64,000 bases of DNA from Limnobaculum xujianqingii (GTDB lineage: Bacteria; Pseudomonadota; Gammaproteobacteria; Enterobacterales; Enterobacteriaceae): positions 558,001-622,000 of the forward strand of contig NZ_JABMLK010000002.1 in NCBI RefSeq assembly GCF_013394855.1. Direction: 5' to 3'. Each line of letters starts with the position of its first letter. The first letter of the stretch is position 1. The notes below the pieces were generated by a model that searched no databases, was not told the origin of the DNA, and saw only the letters and a program-made list of their open reading frames with translations. Positions 1-10,505 of the stretch are shown in pieces. The position numbers and the translations under genes were made by a program.

Positions 1-1352
<1,352 letters not shown>

Positions 1353-1387
1353 GGTTCTCATTAAGCAAAGTATAAATTAACCATCAA

Positions 1388-1419
1388 AGAGTCTTTCATT
1401 CTGCAGGATGAAAGACTCT
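1388..1419 (+). promoter_or_regulatory. 12-bp perfect stem-loop between tpl and permease
   Basis: Inverted repeat with arms AGAGTCTTTCAT / ATGAAAGACTCT and an 8-nt loop, 36 bases after the tpl stop. It has no U-tract, so it is not a canonical intrinsic terminator. It more likely acts as an mRNA stability or processing element that sets the tpl/permease ratio (inference). Confidence 0.5.
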
Positions 1420-1489
1420 AAAAGTCTGGATCAGTCACAGGTCATTAATATGTTTTTCCCACTTAGAATTTTAATTAAAGGAATCAATT

Positions 1490-2755
1490 ATGACGGTCAG
1501 CGTAGAGGCTCAGGGGTCTGCTCAGGTTAAAAAGAAGTCGGTTATTGGTGGAGCTATGATCACCACGGCGACCGTCGTTGGCGCCGGAATGTTCTCTTTA
1601 CCTGTAGCCATGTCCGGGGTTTGGTTTTCCTGGTCAATTGGTATCCTTGCTGTTACCTGTTTTATTATGATAATGGCTGGTTTCATGCTGCTGGAAGCCA
1701 ACCTTAATTATCGTATTGGTGCCAGTTTCGACACATTAACAAAAGATCTATTAGGTCGATTCTGGAATATTGCAACCAACATTACTTTTGCTTTCGTTTT
1801 ATATATTCTTGCCTACGCCTATATTTCAGGAAGTGCTGCGGTTATATCCCAAACCTTAACCCAGTATTTCACGATTGGAATTTCTTCCCGTATTACCGGT
1901 GTGATATTTACCATTGTTGTGGCATTTATTGTCTGGTGGAGTTCAACAGCAGTGGGGCGTATTACTACCATCTTGCTGTTGGGCAAATTTATTGCTTTCT
2001 TTATGACGTTCGCCAGCCTGCTGGGCTATGTGCAGGTTGATAATCTGATGGACGTTATGGCTCCACAAGGAACCAGTTATCTACCTTTCCTGTTAATGAC
2101 ACTGCCTTTCTGTATTGTTTCATTTGGCTTTCACGGCAACGTACCCAGCCTGGTAAAACACTATGGTAAAGACCCAAAACGTATTGTTTCCTGCATATTA
2201 ATTGGAACGCTATTTGCGTTGTTCCTGTATGTCTTCTGGTTATATTGCACCATGGGGAATATCTCCCGGGCGGACTTTAAGCCAATTATTGCTCAGGGCG
2301 GAAACATTGACGTCTTTATCACAGCCATGGGGGCGATTCTTAACAGCGCATCAATGGATGTAATCCTGACATTCTTTGCCAACTTCGCGGTTGCCAGTTC
2401 TATGTTAGGTGCAACACTGGGCCTGTTCGATTACATTGCTGACCTGTGTAAGTTTAAGGATGACAATGGCGGCAGGGCGAAAACAGCACTGGTTACTTAT
2501 ATTCCTCCGGCGCTACTGTGCTCCATCTATCCAAATGGTTTTCTGTATGCCATTGGTTATGCTGGACTGGCGTTTGCGGTATGGGCAATCATCGTTCCCG
2601 GCCTGTTGGCGAAAGCCTCGCGCGAGAAATTTGGTAACCCAATGTTCCGCACCTGGGGTGGAACCCCGCTGGTGTATGTAGTGATTGTGTTTGGGGTGAT
2701 CACTATGCTGGCGCATATATTGTCGACGTTTAATATATTGCCGACGTATAGTTAA
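1490..2755 (+). CDS. tutB: Aromatic amino-acid permease, tyrosine-specific type
   Basis: Inner-membrane transporter of the hydroxy/aromatic amino-acid permease family (Mtr, TnaB, TyrP, TutB). It has about 11 hydrophobic segments over 421 residues. The first segment carries the family-typical motif GGAMITTATVVGAGMFSLP at about residues 20-38. AAAGGA before the ATG is a good ribosome-binding site. Because it follows tyrosine phenol-lyase, tyrosine import for degradation is the most likely role, as for TutB. TnaB-like tryptophan transport is the main alternative. Confidence 0.85.
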   Translation: MTVSVEAQGSAQVKKKSVIGGAMITTATVVGAGMFSLPVAMSGVWFSWSIGILAVTCFIMIMAGFMLLEANLNYRIGASFDTLTKDLLGRFWNIATNITFAFVLYILAYAYISGSAAVISQTLTQYFTIGISSRITGVIFTIVVAFIVWWSSTAVGRITTILLLGKFIAFFMTFASLLGYVQVDNLMDVMAPQGTSYLPFLLMTLPFCIVSFGFHGNVPSLVKHYGKDPKRIVSCILIGTLFALFLYVFWLYCTMGNISRADFKPIIAQGGNIDVFITAMGAILNSASMDVILTFFANFAVASSMLGATLGLFDYIADLCKFKDDNGGRAKTALVTYIPPALLCSIYPNGFLYAIGYAGLAFAVWAIIVPGLLAKASREKFGNPMFRTWGGTPLVYVVIVFGVITMLAHILSTFNILPTYS

Positions 2756-2776
2756 TTATTTTTATTGAGATAGAAG

Positions 2777-2806
2777 AGCCGCCCTAAGGGGCGGCTTTAT
2801 TATTTA
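2777..2806 (+). terminator. Intrinsic terminator after the permease
   Basis: AGCCGCCC, loop TAAG, GGGCGGCT, then TTTATTATTT, 21 bases after the permease stop. Ends the tpl-tutB transcript. Confidence 0.85.
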
Positions 2807-2838
2807 ACGATACTGTTAAGAGTTAAGTTCAGGGGATA

Positions 2839-2988
2839 TTCCGGCCGCAAAAGATATAGTGTCTATTTTTATATTGTGTACGGCCGGAAGGGCATTTGCT
2901 CTTAACATTGGTGAGCGTCGGGCCTAGCCGGGCTACGGGCACTTCGTTGGCTTACGCCAAGTCGACCCCCACGCCCGTCTCTCCCTCC
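2839..2988. repeat. Dispersed hairpin repeat, copy A (hairpin plus 72-bp block)
   Basis: Inverted repeat TTCCGGCCG (2839-2847) / CGGCCGGAA (2881-2889) around a 33-nt loop. It is followed at 2917-2988 by a GC-rich block identical base for base to 57104-57175. The block contains its own pairings, for example ACGGGC with GCCCGT and TTGGC-TTAC-GCCAA. The element sits between the convergent tutB and M20 genes. Not recognised as a named family such as REP or ERIC. Confidence 0.85.
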
Positions 2989-3008
2989 GATTAGCGTAGT
3001 TAATATAG

Positions 3009-3034
3009 TAAAAAACCGCCCAAAGGGCGGTTTT
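3009..3034 (-). terminator. Intrinsic terminator of the M20/yjiGH operon
   Basis: On the minus strand AAAACCGCCC, short loop, GGGCGGTT, then a run of T. It lies about 20 bases beyond the peptidase stop and could also work on the plus strand. Confidence 0.8.
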
Positions 3035-3055
3035 AGGATCAAAGCGAAAATACCA

Positions 3056-4168
3056 TCACAGTGATTTAATAATGCGACTCAGCAACTTAATCCGCGGAAT
3101 AATACTCTCCAACTCAACATATTCTGCCGGGCTATGGAAGTCGGCACCGATAGGGCCAAAACCATCCAGAGATGGAACCCCTAATGCCGCCGTATGGTTA
3201 GCATCAGAACCACCGCCTACAGCCTGCCATTTCACCGGAATACCTTCTTCCTGACCACAACGCTCAACTAATGTCATTAGTTTTTCTGTTTCTGCCGAAG
3301 GAGACATTGCCGGAGTATGAGCCATTTCAGTAACGGTGGAGGTAACATCAGCCACGTAAGCTTTTTTGCTCATTTCATTGATGGCTTTATCAATGCGGTG
3401 ATATTCGTTGTTATCCCAGAAACGTACATCAACCACTGCCTGAGCTTTATCAGGAACGATATTGGCAGCATCACCACCTTTAACCACGCCGACGTTCAGC
3501 GTGGTACCGGCTTCGGCATTACCTAACTGGTTAATTGCCAGAATCCAGTTAGCCAATTCGGTAATGGCTGAACGGCCTTTCTCCGGTGCGTTACCTGCGT
3601 GAGCAGCACGCCCGTGGAAGTCAATATTATAACGCGCCATACCCTTACGGGCTTTAACCAGCGAACCATCAGCACGTGCAGCTTCAGCAACCAGCACATA
3701 ACGGCTCTGTTTAGCGTATTTACCCAGCCATTCATGAGAGTAAACTGAACCGGTTTCTTCATCCGGGTTCATTGCAACAGCAATGGATAATCTCTGAACA
3801 TCACTGTCATCCAGTGCGCGAATAGCCCACAGGATATTTAACAGGCCAGATTTCATATCTGCCGCACCCGGACCATATAGACGAGTAGCATCAGTAGACA
3901 TTGGGCGCTCGGCCGCGGTTCCCGGTGGGAATACGGTATCCATATGACCAATCAGTAAAACGTCAAACTGAGTGGCGCCGGGTTTATTGGTGGCAAATAC
4001 ACCCGGGCCTACCTCTTTACCCAGATCTACGATTTCTGCATGCCAGCCTAAATCCTTATATTTCTTCTCCATCAGACCGGCAACAACGGCAACGCCTTCG
4101 GTGGTTTGAGTTCCACAATCAATATTAACCAGCGGACGTAATTCATCTAAATATTGGTTTAACTGCAT
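3056..4168 (-). CDS. M20-family zinc metallopeptidase (glutamate carboxypeptidase-like)
   Basis: Predicted cytoplasmic dizinc exopeptidase of the M20 family, 370 residues. Metal-binding motifs are in order: GHMDTVFPPG (His/Asp, about residue 73), GPGAADMKSG (bridging Asp), NPDEETGS (catalytic/metal Glu pair) and a late DFHSPAE (His). The central lid domain begins near RYNIDFHGRAAHAGNAPEKGR. It resembles carboxypeptidase G2-type enzymes that remove C-terminal glutamate, but the substrate cannot be read from sequence. It ends an operon with yjiG and yjiH. In E. coli the peptidase in that position is IadA (isoaspartyl dipeptidase), so a peptide-scavenging role fits. Confidence 0.85.
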   Translation of the reverse strand: MQLNQYLDELRPLVNIDCGTQTTEGVAVVAGLMEKKYKDLGWHAEIVDLGKEVGPGVFATNKPGATQFDVLLIGHMDTVFPPGTAAERPMSTDATRLYGPGAADMKSGLLNILWAIRALDDSDVQRLSIAVAMNPDEETGSVYSHEWLGKYAKQSRYVLVAEAARADGSLVKARKGMARYNIDFHGRAAHAGNAPEKGRSAITELANWILAINQLGNAEAGTTLNVGVVKGGDAANIVPDKAQAVVDVRFWDNNEYHRIDKAINEMSKKAYVADVTSTVTEMAHTPAMSPSAETEKLMTLVERCGQEEGIPVKWQAVGGGSDANHTAALGVPSLDGFGPIGADFHSPAEYVELESIIPRIKLLSRIIKSL

Positions 4169-4213
4169 GGTTCATCCTTCCTTAATTGTCTCGTGTTGAA
4201 CAGACATAATCAT

Positions 4214-4681
4214 TTAGATATTAATGATGATTCTCATCAGCAGCATCGCACCAAATGAATTGATAACGGCAATAAGCAACATTAATGGAATGCGGCTGCC
4301 CTTAGTGCCAACAACGCCTAAAACACGTCCGACATATTGCACTAATGAACCCATCAGATAGATAGCAGGGGCAAGAATTGCCAGGTGCTCACCATTGAGG
4401 TGACCGCTCTGGAACAGGCTTACGGCAACACCAATTGCGCCACCCATCGACATTAAACTACTAATTAAAACTGCGGCAGCCTCTCCGGGCAGGCCAAACA
4501 ACGCCATGACAGGTTCACATAGCTTGCCTAACAGATCTAACAGTCCGGTGATTTGTAATGCTTTAATAATAACGAATGCCATCAGTACGTTTGGTAGTGT
4601 ACTTGTGGTGGCAATTCCCCAGCCTTTACGCGCTCCGGCAACAAAAATATCAGTGATCATTGGATTTGAGTTATTAGACAT
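4214..4681 (-). CDS. yjiG: YjiG-family inner-membrane protein
   Basis: 155-residue hydrophobic protein with about four membrane segments, related to spore maturation protein B-type (nucleoside-recognition/gate) proteins. In E. coli yjiG follows yjiH, and the same order holds here (yjiH, yjiG, peptidase on the minus strand). The pair is thought to form a transporter, with substrate unproven. The start MSNNSNPMITDIF lies 17 bases past the yjiH stop. Confidence 0.82.
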   Translation of the reverse strand: MSNNSNPMITDIFVAGARKGWGIATTSTLPNVLMAFVIIKALQITGLLDLLGKLCEPVMALFGLPGEAAAVLISSLMSMGGAIGVAVSLFQSGHLNGEHLAILAPAIYLMGSLVQYVGRVLGVVGTKGSRIPLMLLIAVINSFGAMLLMRIIINI

Positions 4682-4698
4682 GATGCATTATTCCCTTA

Positions 4699-5557
4699 TT
4701 ATTTTTCTGTCGCTGTGCTTGATGGCTGTTGTTCTTGTTCGTCTTTATCCGGGAAAGTCGTCAGATAAAGACGCATGATATTGGCACCAACAATTTTCAT
4801 AATGAAAATAACGCCAATACAGGCTCCAATCGTGGTTGGAACGGCGAGTTCACCAGATGCCAGGACCAGAGTGAATAAAACGGCACCAGAAGAGAAAAAG
4901 TTAGTAATCATTACTCCGCCAGAAAACTGGAACATGGTTAACACTTCTTTTTCTTTGGCATTGATTTTTTGTTCATCAGCCAGAGCGCGAGTCAGTGACG
5001 CACCAACGTCTGTACTTTGCAGGCTACCAATAATAGCCAGACCAGTAACACCAGGAATGCCCAGAAGAGGGCGTAAAATAACGCTTAATAACTTACGTGC
5101 TGCGTTCAGAGCACCGTAGTGTTCCAGAACATTGATCATGGCCAAAGCAAACATGACTGAAGGGATCAGACCAAAGGCAAACAGGAAACCTTCCATTGCA
5201 CCGCTACCGCCAGTACCACGATAAGTACCATTGGTTGCTTTTAGTGCATCATCTACCTGACTAACTCCGGTTAACACTTTACCAAATGAGCCGTTGAGAG
5301 TAGTGAAATCAATGGTTGATAACAATGGAACAATCCAATCCGTTAACCAGTGAGACAATCCAATCCGTTAACCAGTGAGACAATCCCGGATTCTGCGCAT
5401 GGAGTTCTTTAATCTGTGAAGCAATCCAGAGAGTGGTTGAGGATGTAGGGCCAAAAATTCCGGAGAAAAAGACAACGGCAAAAAACAGTGCAAAGTAGGC
5501 ACCGGCCCCAATCTTTATCTCCTTAGACGGGACAGGTTGTGAGTTATCATTTGACAT
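4699..5557 (-). pseudogene. yjiH: yjiH, frameshifted by a 25-bp tandem duplication
   Basis: Membrane protein of the nucleoside-recognition (gate) family, partner of YjiG. The N-terminal part runs from ATG 5557 (MSNDNSQPVPSKEIKIGAGA) through a first membrane segment. The reading frame is lost at a 25-bp tandem repeat (5330-5379), after which the other frame carries the rest to 4699. Both frames contain LSHWLTDWIV. Deleting one repeat unit joins them into a 277-residue protein running LSHWLTDWIVPLLSTIDFTT with no break. The downstream frame could in principle start at TTG 5358. Either a recent mutation, a reversible slip or an assembly error. Confidence 0.85.
5330..5379. repeat. 25-bp perfect tandem duplication inside yjiH
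   Basis: Two exact copies, 5330-5354 and 5355-5379, each beginning ACAATCCAATCC. The first seven bases of a third copy (ACAATCC) follow at 5380. Since 25 is not a multiple of three, the extra copy shifts the frame. Confidence 0.95.
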
Positions 5558-5603
5558 ATTAATGGTTCCATTAAGAAATAATGATAGTGGTAAATAGTTC
5601 CCG

Positions 5604-5646
5604 ATTATCTATTAGTTCTGTTTTACCTGCATTTGACTTCGATCAA
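5604..5646 (-). promoter_or_regulatory. Candidate FNR-dependent promoter for yjiH-yjiG-M20
   Basis: TTGACTTCGATCAA at 5633-5646 matches the FNR consensus TTGAT-N4-ATCAA at all but one position. A minus-strand -10 hexamer GATAAT lies at 5604-5609. A start near 5597 would place the site centre at about -42, the class II activator position. This would give anaerobic expression of the operon (inference). Confidence 0.5.
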
Positions 5647-5915
5647 ATAACCTAGCTGCTTGAGATCACGCTTCTGGTATTAATATGGTCTTATGCCATT
5701 ACCTTGATTAAATGTTATACAAAATAATTAGTTATGCGGATCGTGATGTGATTTTTTTGTTAAATAATCGATGGGATTTAGCGGATTTTTCTGTCATAAC
5801 AGGAAAATAGACATAAATCTTATTTATTTACATAACCATTATATATCCAGTGTATTTTTATGCGCTTTTCATGCATAATTTCACGATTCCCAATGCAATA
5901 ATAAAGGATGCGCAA

Positions 5916-6692
5916 ATGTTTAAACGTCTTTCTGTTTTTGGTGTATGCCTGGCAGCAGCCCTGTGTACACTACCTGTTGCCAATGCAGCAGAACCAACCT
6001 ACGTCGTAGGTTCTGGTGGTACATATCGTCCTTTCGAATTCGAAAATAGTAAAAAAGAGCTGGAAGGATTTGATATCGATATCATCAGTGCGATTGCTAA
6101 AGCTGAGAACTTCAATATCAAATTAGTGAATACACCGTGGGAAGGGATCTTCGCCACATTAGGTAGTGGCGATCGTGACATCATTATTTCTGGTATCACT
6201 ATTACCGATAAGCGTAAGCAAATGGTTGATTTCTCAGCACCATACTTCCCCGCAGAGCAAGCTATCGTGATACCAAAAGGTAAAGATATTAAGTCTATTG
6301 CTGAACTGAAGCCGCTGAAAGTGGGCGTAGTTAACTCCAGTACCGGCGATATCGTGGTATCCGAAGTATTGGGTAAGAACAGCACTTCAATTAAACGTTT
6401 TGACAATACTCCTCTGATGCTGCAAGAACTGTATGAAGATGGTATTGATGCCGCGGTTGGTGATGTTGGTGTTGCTAAGTTCTATATCAAAAACCATCCG
6501 GAAAAAGAGTTCTCTCTGGTTGCTGATGACAAATTTGAGCGTCAATTCTTTGGTATTGCAGTGGCTAAAGGTAACGAAGAGTTACGTAATAAGATTAATT
6601 CCGGTCTGAAGAAAATCATTGCTGATGGTACTTACGCTACCATCTATCAGAAGTGGTTTGACAGCAACGTACCGGTATTACCTGCCGAGTAA
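5916..6692 (+). CDS. Amino-acid ABC transporter, periplasmic binding protein
   Basis: Polar amino-acid binding protein of the SBP_bac_3 family, about 258 residues from ATG 5916. This start has an AAGGA ribosome-binding site seven bases upstream. It begins a clean signal peptide (MFKRLSVFGVCLAAALC..., cleavage after ANA/AEP). The upstream in-frame ATG at 5850 would add 22 residues before the signal peptide and is less likely. Family signatures: YRPFEFENSKKELEGFDIDI near the mature N-terminus and GDRDIIISGITITDKRKQMVDFS. Specificity is not readable. First gene of a three-gene transporter operon, divergent from yjiH. Confidence 0.88.
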   Translation: MFKRLSVFGVCLAAALCTLPVANAAEPTYVVGSGGTYRPFEFENSKKELEGFDIDIISAIAKAENFNIKLVNTPWEGIFATLGSGDRDIIISGITITDKRKQMVDFSAPYFPAEQAIVIPKGKDIKSIAELKPLKVGVVNSSTGDIVVSEVLGKNSTSIKRFDNTPLMLQELYEDGIDAAVGDVGVAKFYIKNHPEKEFSLVADDKFERQFFGIAVAKGNEELRNKINSGLKKIIADGTYATIYQKWFDSNVPVLPAE

Positions 6693-6761
6693 TTTTTTCA
6701 CTGATATTCCTTTCAGGGCGATTATTCGCCCTGAATGTTTTTCTATAACGGATTCATTTTT

Positions 6762-7523
6762 ATGTCAGGATTTCGCTGGGAGATAATCCAGGAGTATGCC
6801 CCGCTGTTTGCCGAGGGCGCATGGATGACCATCAAATGTACCATCATCTGTGTGATACTGGGCGTAACCTGGGGATTAATTCTCGGGTTGGGTGGCACGG
6901 CACAGGCACCTCACAATCGCGGTTTGAACCGTTTACTGCATATTTTCGTACAGTGGCCGGTTAAGATTTATGTCAGTGCTTTTCGCGGTACGCCACTGTT
7001 TGTTCAGATCATGGTGGTGCACTTTGCCCTGATCCCTCTGCTGATCAATCCTCGTGATGGTTTACTGGTCAGCAGCGGCATCATGTCGGTGGATTTTGCC
7101 CGTATGTTGCGGTCAGAATACGGTGCGTTTCTCTCCTGTGTTGTCGCCATTACCCTTAATGCAGGAGCTTATGTTTCCGAGATTTTCCGCGCCGGTATTC
7201 AGTCTATCGACCGTGGACAGATGGAAGCGGCTCGCTCGCTGGGAATGAGCTACGGTAAAACCATGCGTAAGATTATTCTTCCGCAGGCGTTTCGTCGTAT
7301 GCTGCCACCGCTGGGTAACAACGCCATTGCGATTGTTAAAGACTCTTCTCTGGCATCCGCCATCGGACTTGCCGATTTGGCCTATGCCGCCCGTACTGTT
7401 TCTGGCGCCTATGCCAGCTACTGGGAACCCTATCTGACAATCTCTATTGTTTATTGGGTGATTACATTCTTACTTTCGCTGATGGTAAGGCATATGGAAA
7501 AGAGGTTAGGCCGAAGTGATTAA
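6762..7523 (+). CDS. Amino-acid ABC transporter permease
   Basis: Inner-membrane permease of the HisM/GlnP type. The start MSGFRWEII at 6762 is preferred over the in-frame ATG 27 bases upstream. The cytoplasmic EAA loop that contacts the ATPase is visible as [22 protein letters not shown], and several hydrophobic segments flank it. An insert near residues 90-115 ([20 protein letters not shown]...) is longer than in typical members. One permease gene suggests a homodimer. The stop overlaps the start of the ATPase gene by eight bases, indicating translational coupling. Confidence 0.88.
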   Translation: MSGFRWEIIQEYAPLFAEGAWMTIKCTIICVILGVTWGLILGLGGTAQAPHNRGLNRLLHIFVQWPVKIYVSAFRGTPLFVQIMVVHFALIPLLINPRDGLLVSSGIMSVDFARMLRSEYGAFLSCVVAITLNAGAYVSEIFRAGIQSIDRGQMEAARSLGMSYGKTMRKIILPQAFRRMLPPLGNNAIAIVKDSSLASAIGLADLAYAARTVSGAYASYWEPYLTISIVYWVITFLLSLMVRHMEKRLGRSD

Positions 7524-8241
7524 GATTCGTAATTTACAAAAACAGTTTGATAAAACTCACGTTTTACGCGGTATCTCCTGCGATATTGCCGCTAATGAAG
7601 TGGTATGTATCATCGGTCCTTCAGGCTCAGGTAAAAGCACTTTTCTACGCTGTATGAACGCACTGGAAGAGATGAGCGGTGGTGAAATTACCATTGATGG
7701 TTATGAGGTTCATGACCGTAAGACCGACTTAAATAAGCTGCGTGAAAGCGTAGGGATGGTGTTCCAGCGTTTTAATCTGTTTCCTCACATGACGGTACTG
7801 GAAAATCTGATTCTGGCGCCGATGGATGTGAAAAAGCTGTCTAAATCAGAAGCGATAAAACGTGCTGAGCAACTGCTGCAAAAAGTAGGACTGATCGATA
7901 AAATTGATGCTTACCCAAGCCAGCTATCTGGCGGGCAGCAGCGTGTGGCAATTGCTCGTGCGCTGGCGATGGAACCAAAAGTGATGCTATTTGATGAACC
8001 CACTTCAGCCCTCGATCCTGAGCTGGTGGGGGAAGTACTGGCAGTGATGAAAGCACTGGCCCATGAAGGTATGACTATGGTGGTGGTAACCCACGAGATG
8101 GGATTTGCCAGAGATGTTGCCGACAGGGTTATCTTTATCGATCAGGGGATTATTCAGGAAGAAGATGTTCCGGAGAAGCTGTTTACGGCACCGTCGAATG
8201 ACAGGACTAAGGCTTTTTTGAGTAAAGTTTTAGCGGTTTGA
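7516..8241 (+). CDS. Amino-acid ABC transporter ATP-binding protein
   Basis: 241-residue ATPase of the GlnQ/HisP class. Walker A GPSGSGKS (about residue 34), Q-loop [10 protein letters not shown], signature [14 protein letters not shown], Walker [14 protein letters not shown] and H-loop VVTHEMGFA are all intact. It starts with GTG at 7516 inside the permease gene. It energises uptake by the two preceding proteins. Confidence 0.93.
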   Translation: MIKIRNLQKQFDKTHVLRGISCDIAANEVVCIIGPSGSGKSTFLRCMNALEEMSGGEITIDGYEVHDRKTDLNKLRESVGMVFQRFNLFPHMTVLENLILAPMDVKKLSKSEAIKRAEQLLQKVGLIDKIDAYPSQLSGGQQRVAIARALAMEPKVMLFDEPTSALDPELVGEVLAVMKALAHEGMTMVVVTHEMGFARDVADRVIFIDQGIIQEEDVPEKLFTAPSNDRTKAFLSKVLAV

Positions 8242-8260
8242 TTAAGACAGTTTTGTGATT

Positions 8261-8300
8261 ACGGCGTAGTGCTACGAATATGGCACTACGCCGTTTTGTT
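8261..8300 (+). terminator. Strong intrinsic terminator of the ABC operon
   Basis: 12-bp perfect stem ACGGCGTAGTGC / GCACTACGCCGT with a 10-nt loop, then TTTGTTTTTG. Nineteen bases after the ATPase stop. Confidence 0.9.
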
Positions 8301-8424
8301 TTTGTTTCTTGACCTTTTTATTGAGCACTGGAATTCAGACACTACACTGTTAGTGGACGAAACTTACTCGAAACTAAATTTCAGTTAAACTACCAGCAGC
8401 TATTTATAACAACCAATATTCAAT

Positions 8425-9390
8425 ATGATAAAAATCTGGTCATTAGGTGATGTGGTGGTAGATCTGCTACCGCTGGAAAATATGCAATATCAGGCCTGTG
8501 CTGGTGGTGCTCCGGCTAATGTGGCAGTAGGGATTGCTCGCTTAGGCTATCCATCCGCTTTTGTCGGGCGGGTGGGAAACGATCCATTTGGTCGTTTCAT
8601 GGCTGAATCACTGGCGCAGGAAGGGGTTGACTGTCAGTGTATTGAACAGGATGAGTGTTACAAAACCAGTACCGTTATTGTCGATTTAGCTGCCAGCGGT
8701 GAACGCAGCTTTACCTTTTTAGTCAGCCCTTCGGCAGATCAGTTTCTCTCTCTAAATGTCTTACCCGACGCTTCTCCTGCTATTTTGCATACCTGTTCAT
8801 TAGCCCTGACAGGAAAAGTCTGTCGTGATTCATTGCTGAATATTACGCATCAGGTTAAACAACAGGGCGGTATGGTGAGTTTTGACCTGAATCTGCGCGC
8901 TCAGATGTGGGCAGATAAACAGGAAATGCATCAGGTCATTGCTGAGTATTGCACTAAGGCCGATGTGCTTAAGTTATCAGAAGAAGAACTGTTTTGGTTA
9001 ACCCAGAGTTCTGATGATAACTGGTCTGATGCATTGGCTGGTCTGAATGATTATCCTGCCGCGCTGATAGTCATTACCCGAGGTAAGCAAGGGTGTCTGG
9101 TATGGTGTCAGAATACTCTTCACGCCTTTGACAGTTATCAGATAACCAGCGTGGATACTACCGGAGCAGGTGATGCTTTTATGGCAGGACTATTAGTGGG
9201 TATTGCCCGTTATGGTATTCCGGGGCAAGAAAATGATGAACTACAAACCCTGAGCCAGATTGTCAGTCAGGCCAGCGCGTGCGGTGCATTATCAACAACC
9301 CACAAGGGAGCATGGGCGGCATTACCAAATCAAAATCAGTTACAACACTTTCTTTCAACACAGGGAATGTTAAAGCCGGGAACGCGATAA
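8425..9390 (+). CDS. PfkB-family sugar kinase (fructokinase / aminoimidazole riboside kinase)
   Basis: 321-residue ribokinase-fold kinase. The N-terminal GGAPANVAVGIARLG substrate motif, GRVGNDPFGR and the C-terminal anion-hole signature DTTGAGDAFMAGLL (catalytic Asp) are all present. The SLGDVVVDLLP start and overall pattern match enterobacterial proteins annotated as fructokinase or aminoimidazole riboside kinase. Sequence alone does not separate the two. It stands alone between a terminator and ftsB, with no sugar transporter beside it, which gives slight support to salvage rather than sugar uptake. Confidence 0.8.
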   Translation: MIKIWSLGDVVVDLLPLENMQYQACAGGAPANVAVGIARLGYPSAFVGRVGNDPFGRFMAESLAQEGVDCQCIEQDECYKTSTVIVDLAASGERSFTFLVSPSADQFLSLNVLPDASPAILHTCSLALTGKVCRDSLLNITHQVKQQGGMVSFDLNLRAQMWADKQEMHQVIAEYCTKADVLKLSEEELFWLTQSSDDNWSDALAGLNDYPAALIVITRGKQGCLVWCQNTLHAFDSYQITSVDTTGAGDAFMAGLLVGIARYGIPGQENDELQTLSQIVSQASACGALSTTHKGAWAALPNQNQLQHFLSTQGMLKPGTR

Positions 9391-9465
9391 GTTCAGTTTT
9401 ATCCCATTTCTGTATGGAGTCTGGCCTTGAGTTATGGGATGATTAGCCGGTTTTTAGGGGGCGGG

Positions 9466-9768
9466 ATGAAAAAACTTACGCTGTTATTAATTGTTCTTAT
9501 TGGCTGGTTGCAGTACTCCCTGTGGCTGGGCAAAAATGGCATGCATGATCATGCCCGTGTAGAAGAGGATTTGGCTATACAGCAAGATAATAATGCCAAA
9601 TTAAAATCTCGTAATGCACGATTGTTCGCAGAAATTAACGACCTGAAAAGTGGGCAAGGCGCTATTGAAGAACGTGCCCGTAATGAACTGGGAATGATTA
9701 AACCGGGAGAGAGTTTCTACCGGATTATTCCTGAGCAGTCTCAACCAGTACAAGGCGGTAAAAAGTAG
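9466..9768 (+). CDS. ftsB: Cell division protein FtsB
   Basis: Bitopic inner-membrane divisome protein that forms the FtsQ-FtsB-FtsL complex. From ATG 9466 it has a short cytoplasmic tip, one membrane helix ([19 protein letters not shown]) and a periplasmic leucine-zipper coiled coil, followed by [17 protein letters not shown]. About 100 residues, the normal length. GGGGCGGG lies just before the ATG. The longer frame from 9427 adds residues foreign to the family. The stop overlaps the ispD start by one base. Confidence 0.95.
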   Translation: MKKLTLLLIVLIGWLQYSLWLGKNGMHDHARVEEDLAIQQDNNAKLKSRNARLFAEINDLKSGQGAIEERARNELGMIKPGESFYRIIPEQSQPVQGGKK

Positions 9769-10487
9769 TGACGCAGGCCAATTCTTCCTCCACGTCATCT
9801 TATCCAGACATTGTTGCCATACTTCCCGCCGCAGGTATTGGCAGCCGCATGCAGGCCGATTGCCCCAAACAGTATCTTACTATTGGTCAACAGACGATCA
9901 TTGAATATGCTATTTATGCGCTGTTGTCTCATGCTGCTGTTCGCCAGGTGATTGTTGCATTAAATCCTAACGATAACACTTTTTCTCAACTGGCAGTGGC
10001 TCAAGACCCACGAGTTTCTGTGGTGATTGGCGGTGCTGAGCGTTCTGATTCTGTTTTGGCAGGTTTGGAACTGGCCAGAACTTTGCAGGCTGATTGGGTT
10101 TTAGTGCATGATGCCGCACGTCCATGCCTGAGTTATGGCGATTTAGATAAACTGATTCAATCGGTATTGCAGGTAAAGCAGGGCGGTATTTTAGCTATGC
10201 CGGTCAGAGACACCATGAAACGTGCAGTTGTCGAGAATGCCGCCATTGCTCATACCGTTGAGCGCAACGGCCTTTGGCATGCTTTAACACCTCAAATGTT
10301 TCCACTGGAACTGCTGTTTGAATGCATGATTCGGGCACAGCAAGACGGTGCAGTAGTAACCGACGAAGCCTCAGCATTGGAACACTGCGGTTTTCATCCG
10401 CTGCTAGTATCCGGTCGTTCAGACAATATTAAAGTTACCCGCCCGGAAGATCTGGCGCTGGCAACATTCTATCTTACACACCAATAA
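9768..10487 (+). CDS. ispD: 2-C-methyl-D-erythritol 4-phosphate cytidylyltransferase
   Basis: Third step of the MEP isoprenoid pathway: CTP plus MEP gives CDP-ME. 239 residues, starting at GTG 9768. The nucleotide-binding loop [19 protein letters not shown] lies near the N-terminus. VHDAARPCL and a [12 protein letters not shown]-terminal motif are also present. Translationally coupled to ftsB and directly followed by ispF, as in other enterobacteria. Confidence 0.96.
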   Translation: MTQANSSSTSSYPDIVAILPAAGIGSRMQADCPKQYLTIGQQTIIEYAIYALLSHAAVRQVIVALNPNDNTFSQLAVAQDPRVSVVIGGAERSDSVLAGLELARTLQADWVLVHDAARPCLSYGDLDKLIQSVLQVKQGGILAMPVRDTMKRAVVENAAIAHTVERNGLWHALTPQMFPLELLFECMIRAQQDGAVVTDEASALEHCGFHPLLVSGRSDNIKVTRPEDLALATFYLTHQ

Positions 10488-10505
10488 TAGACAGGAGAGT
10501 GGCTG

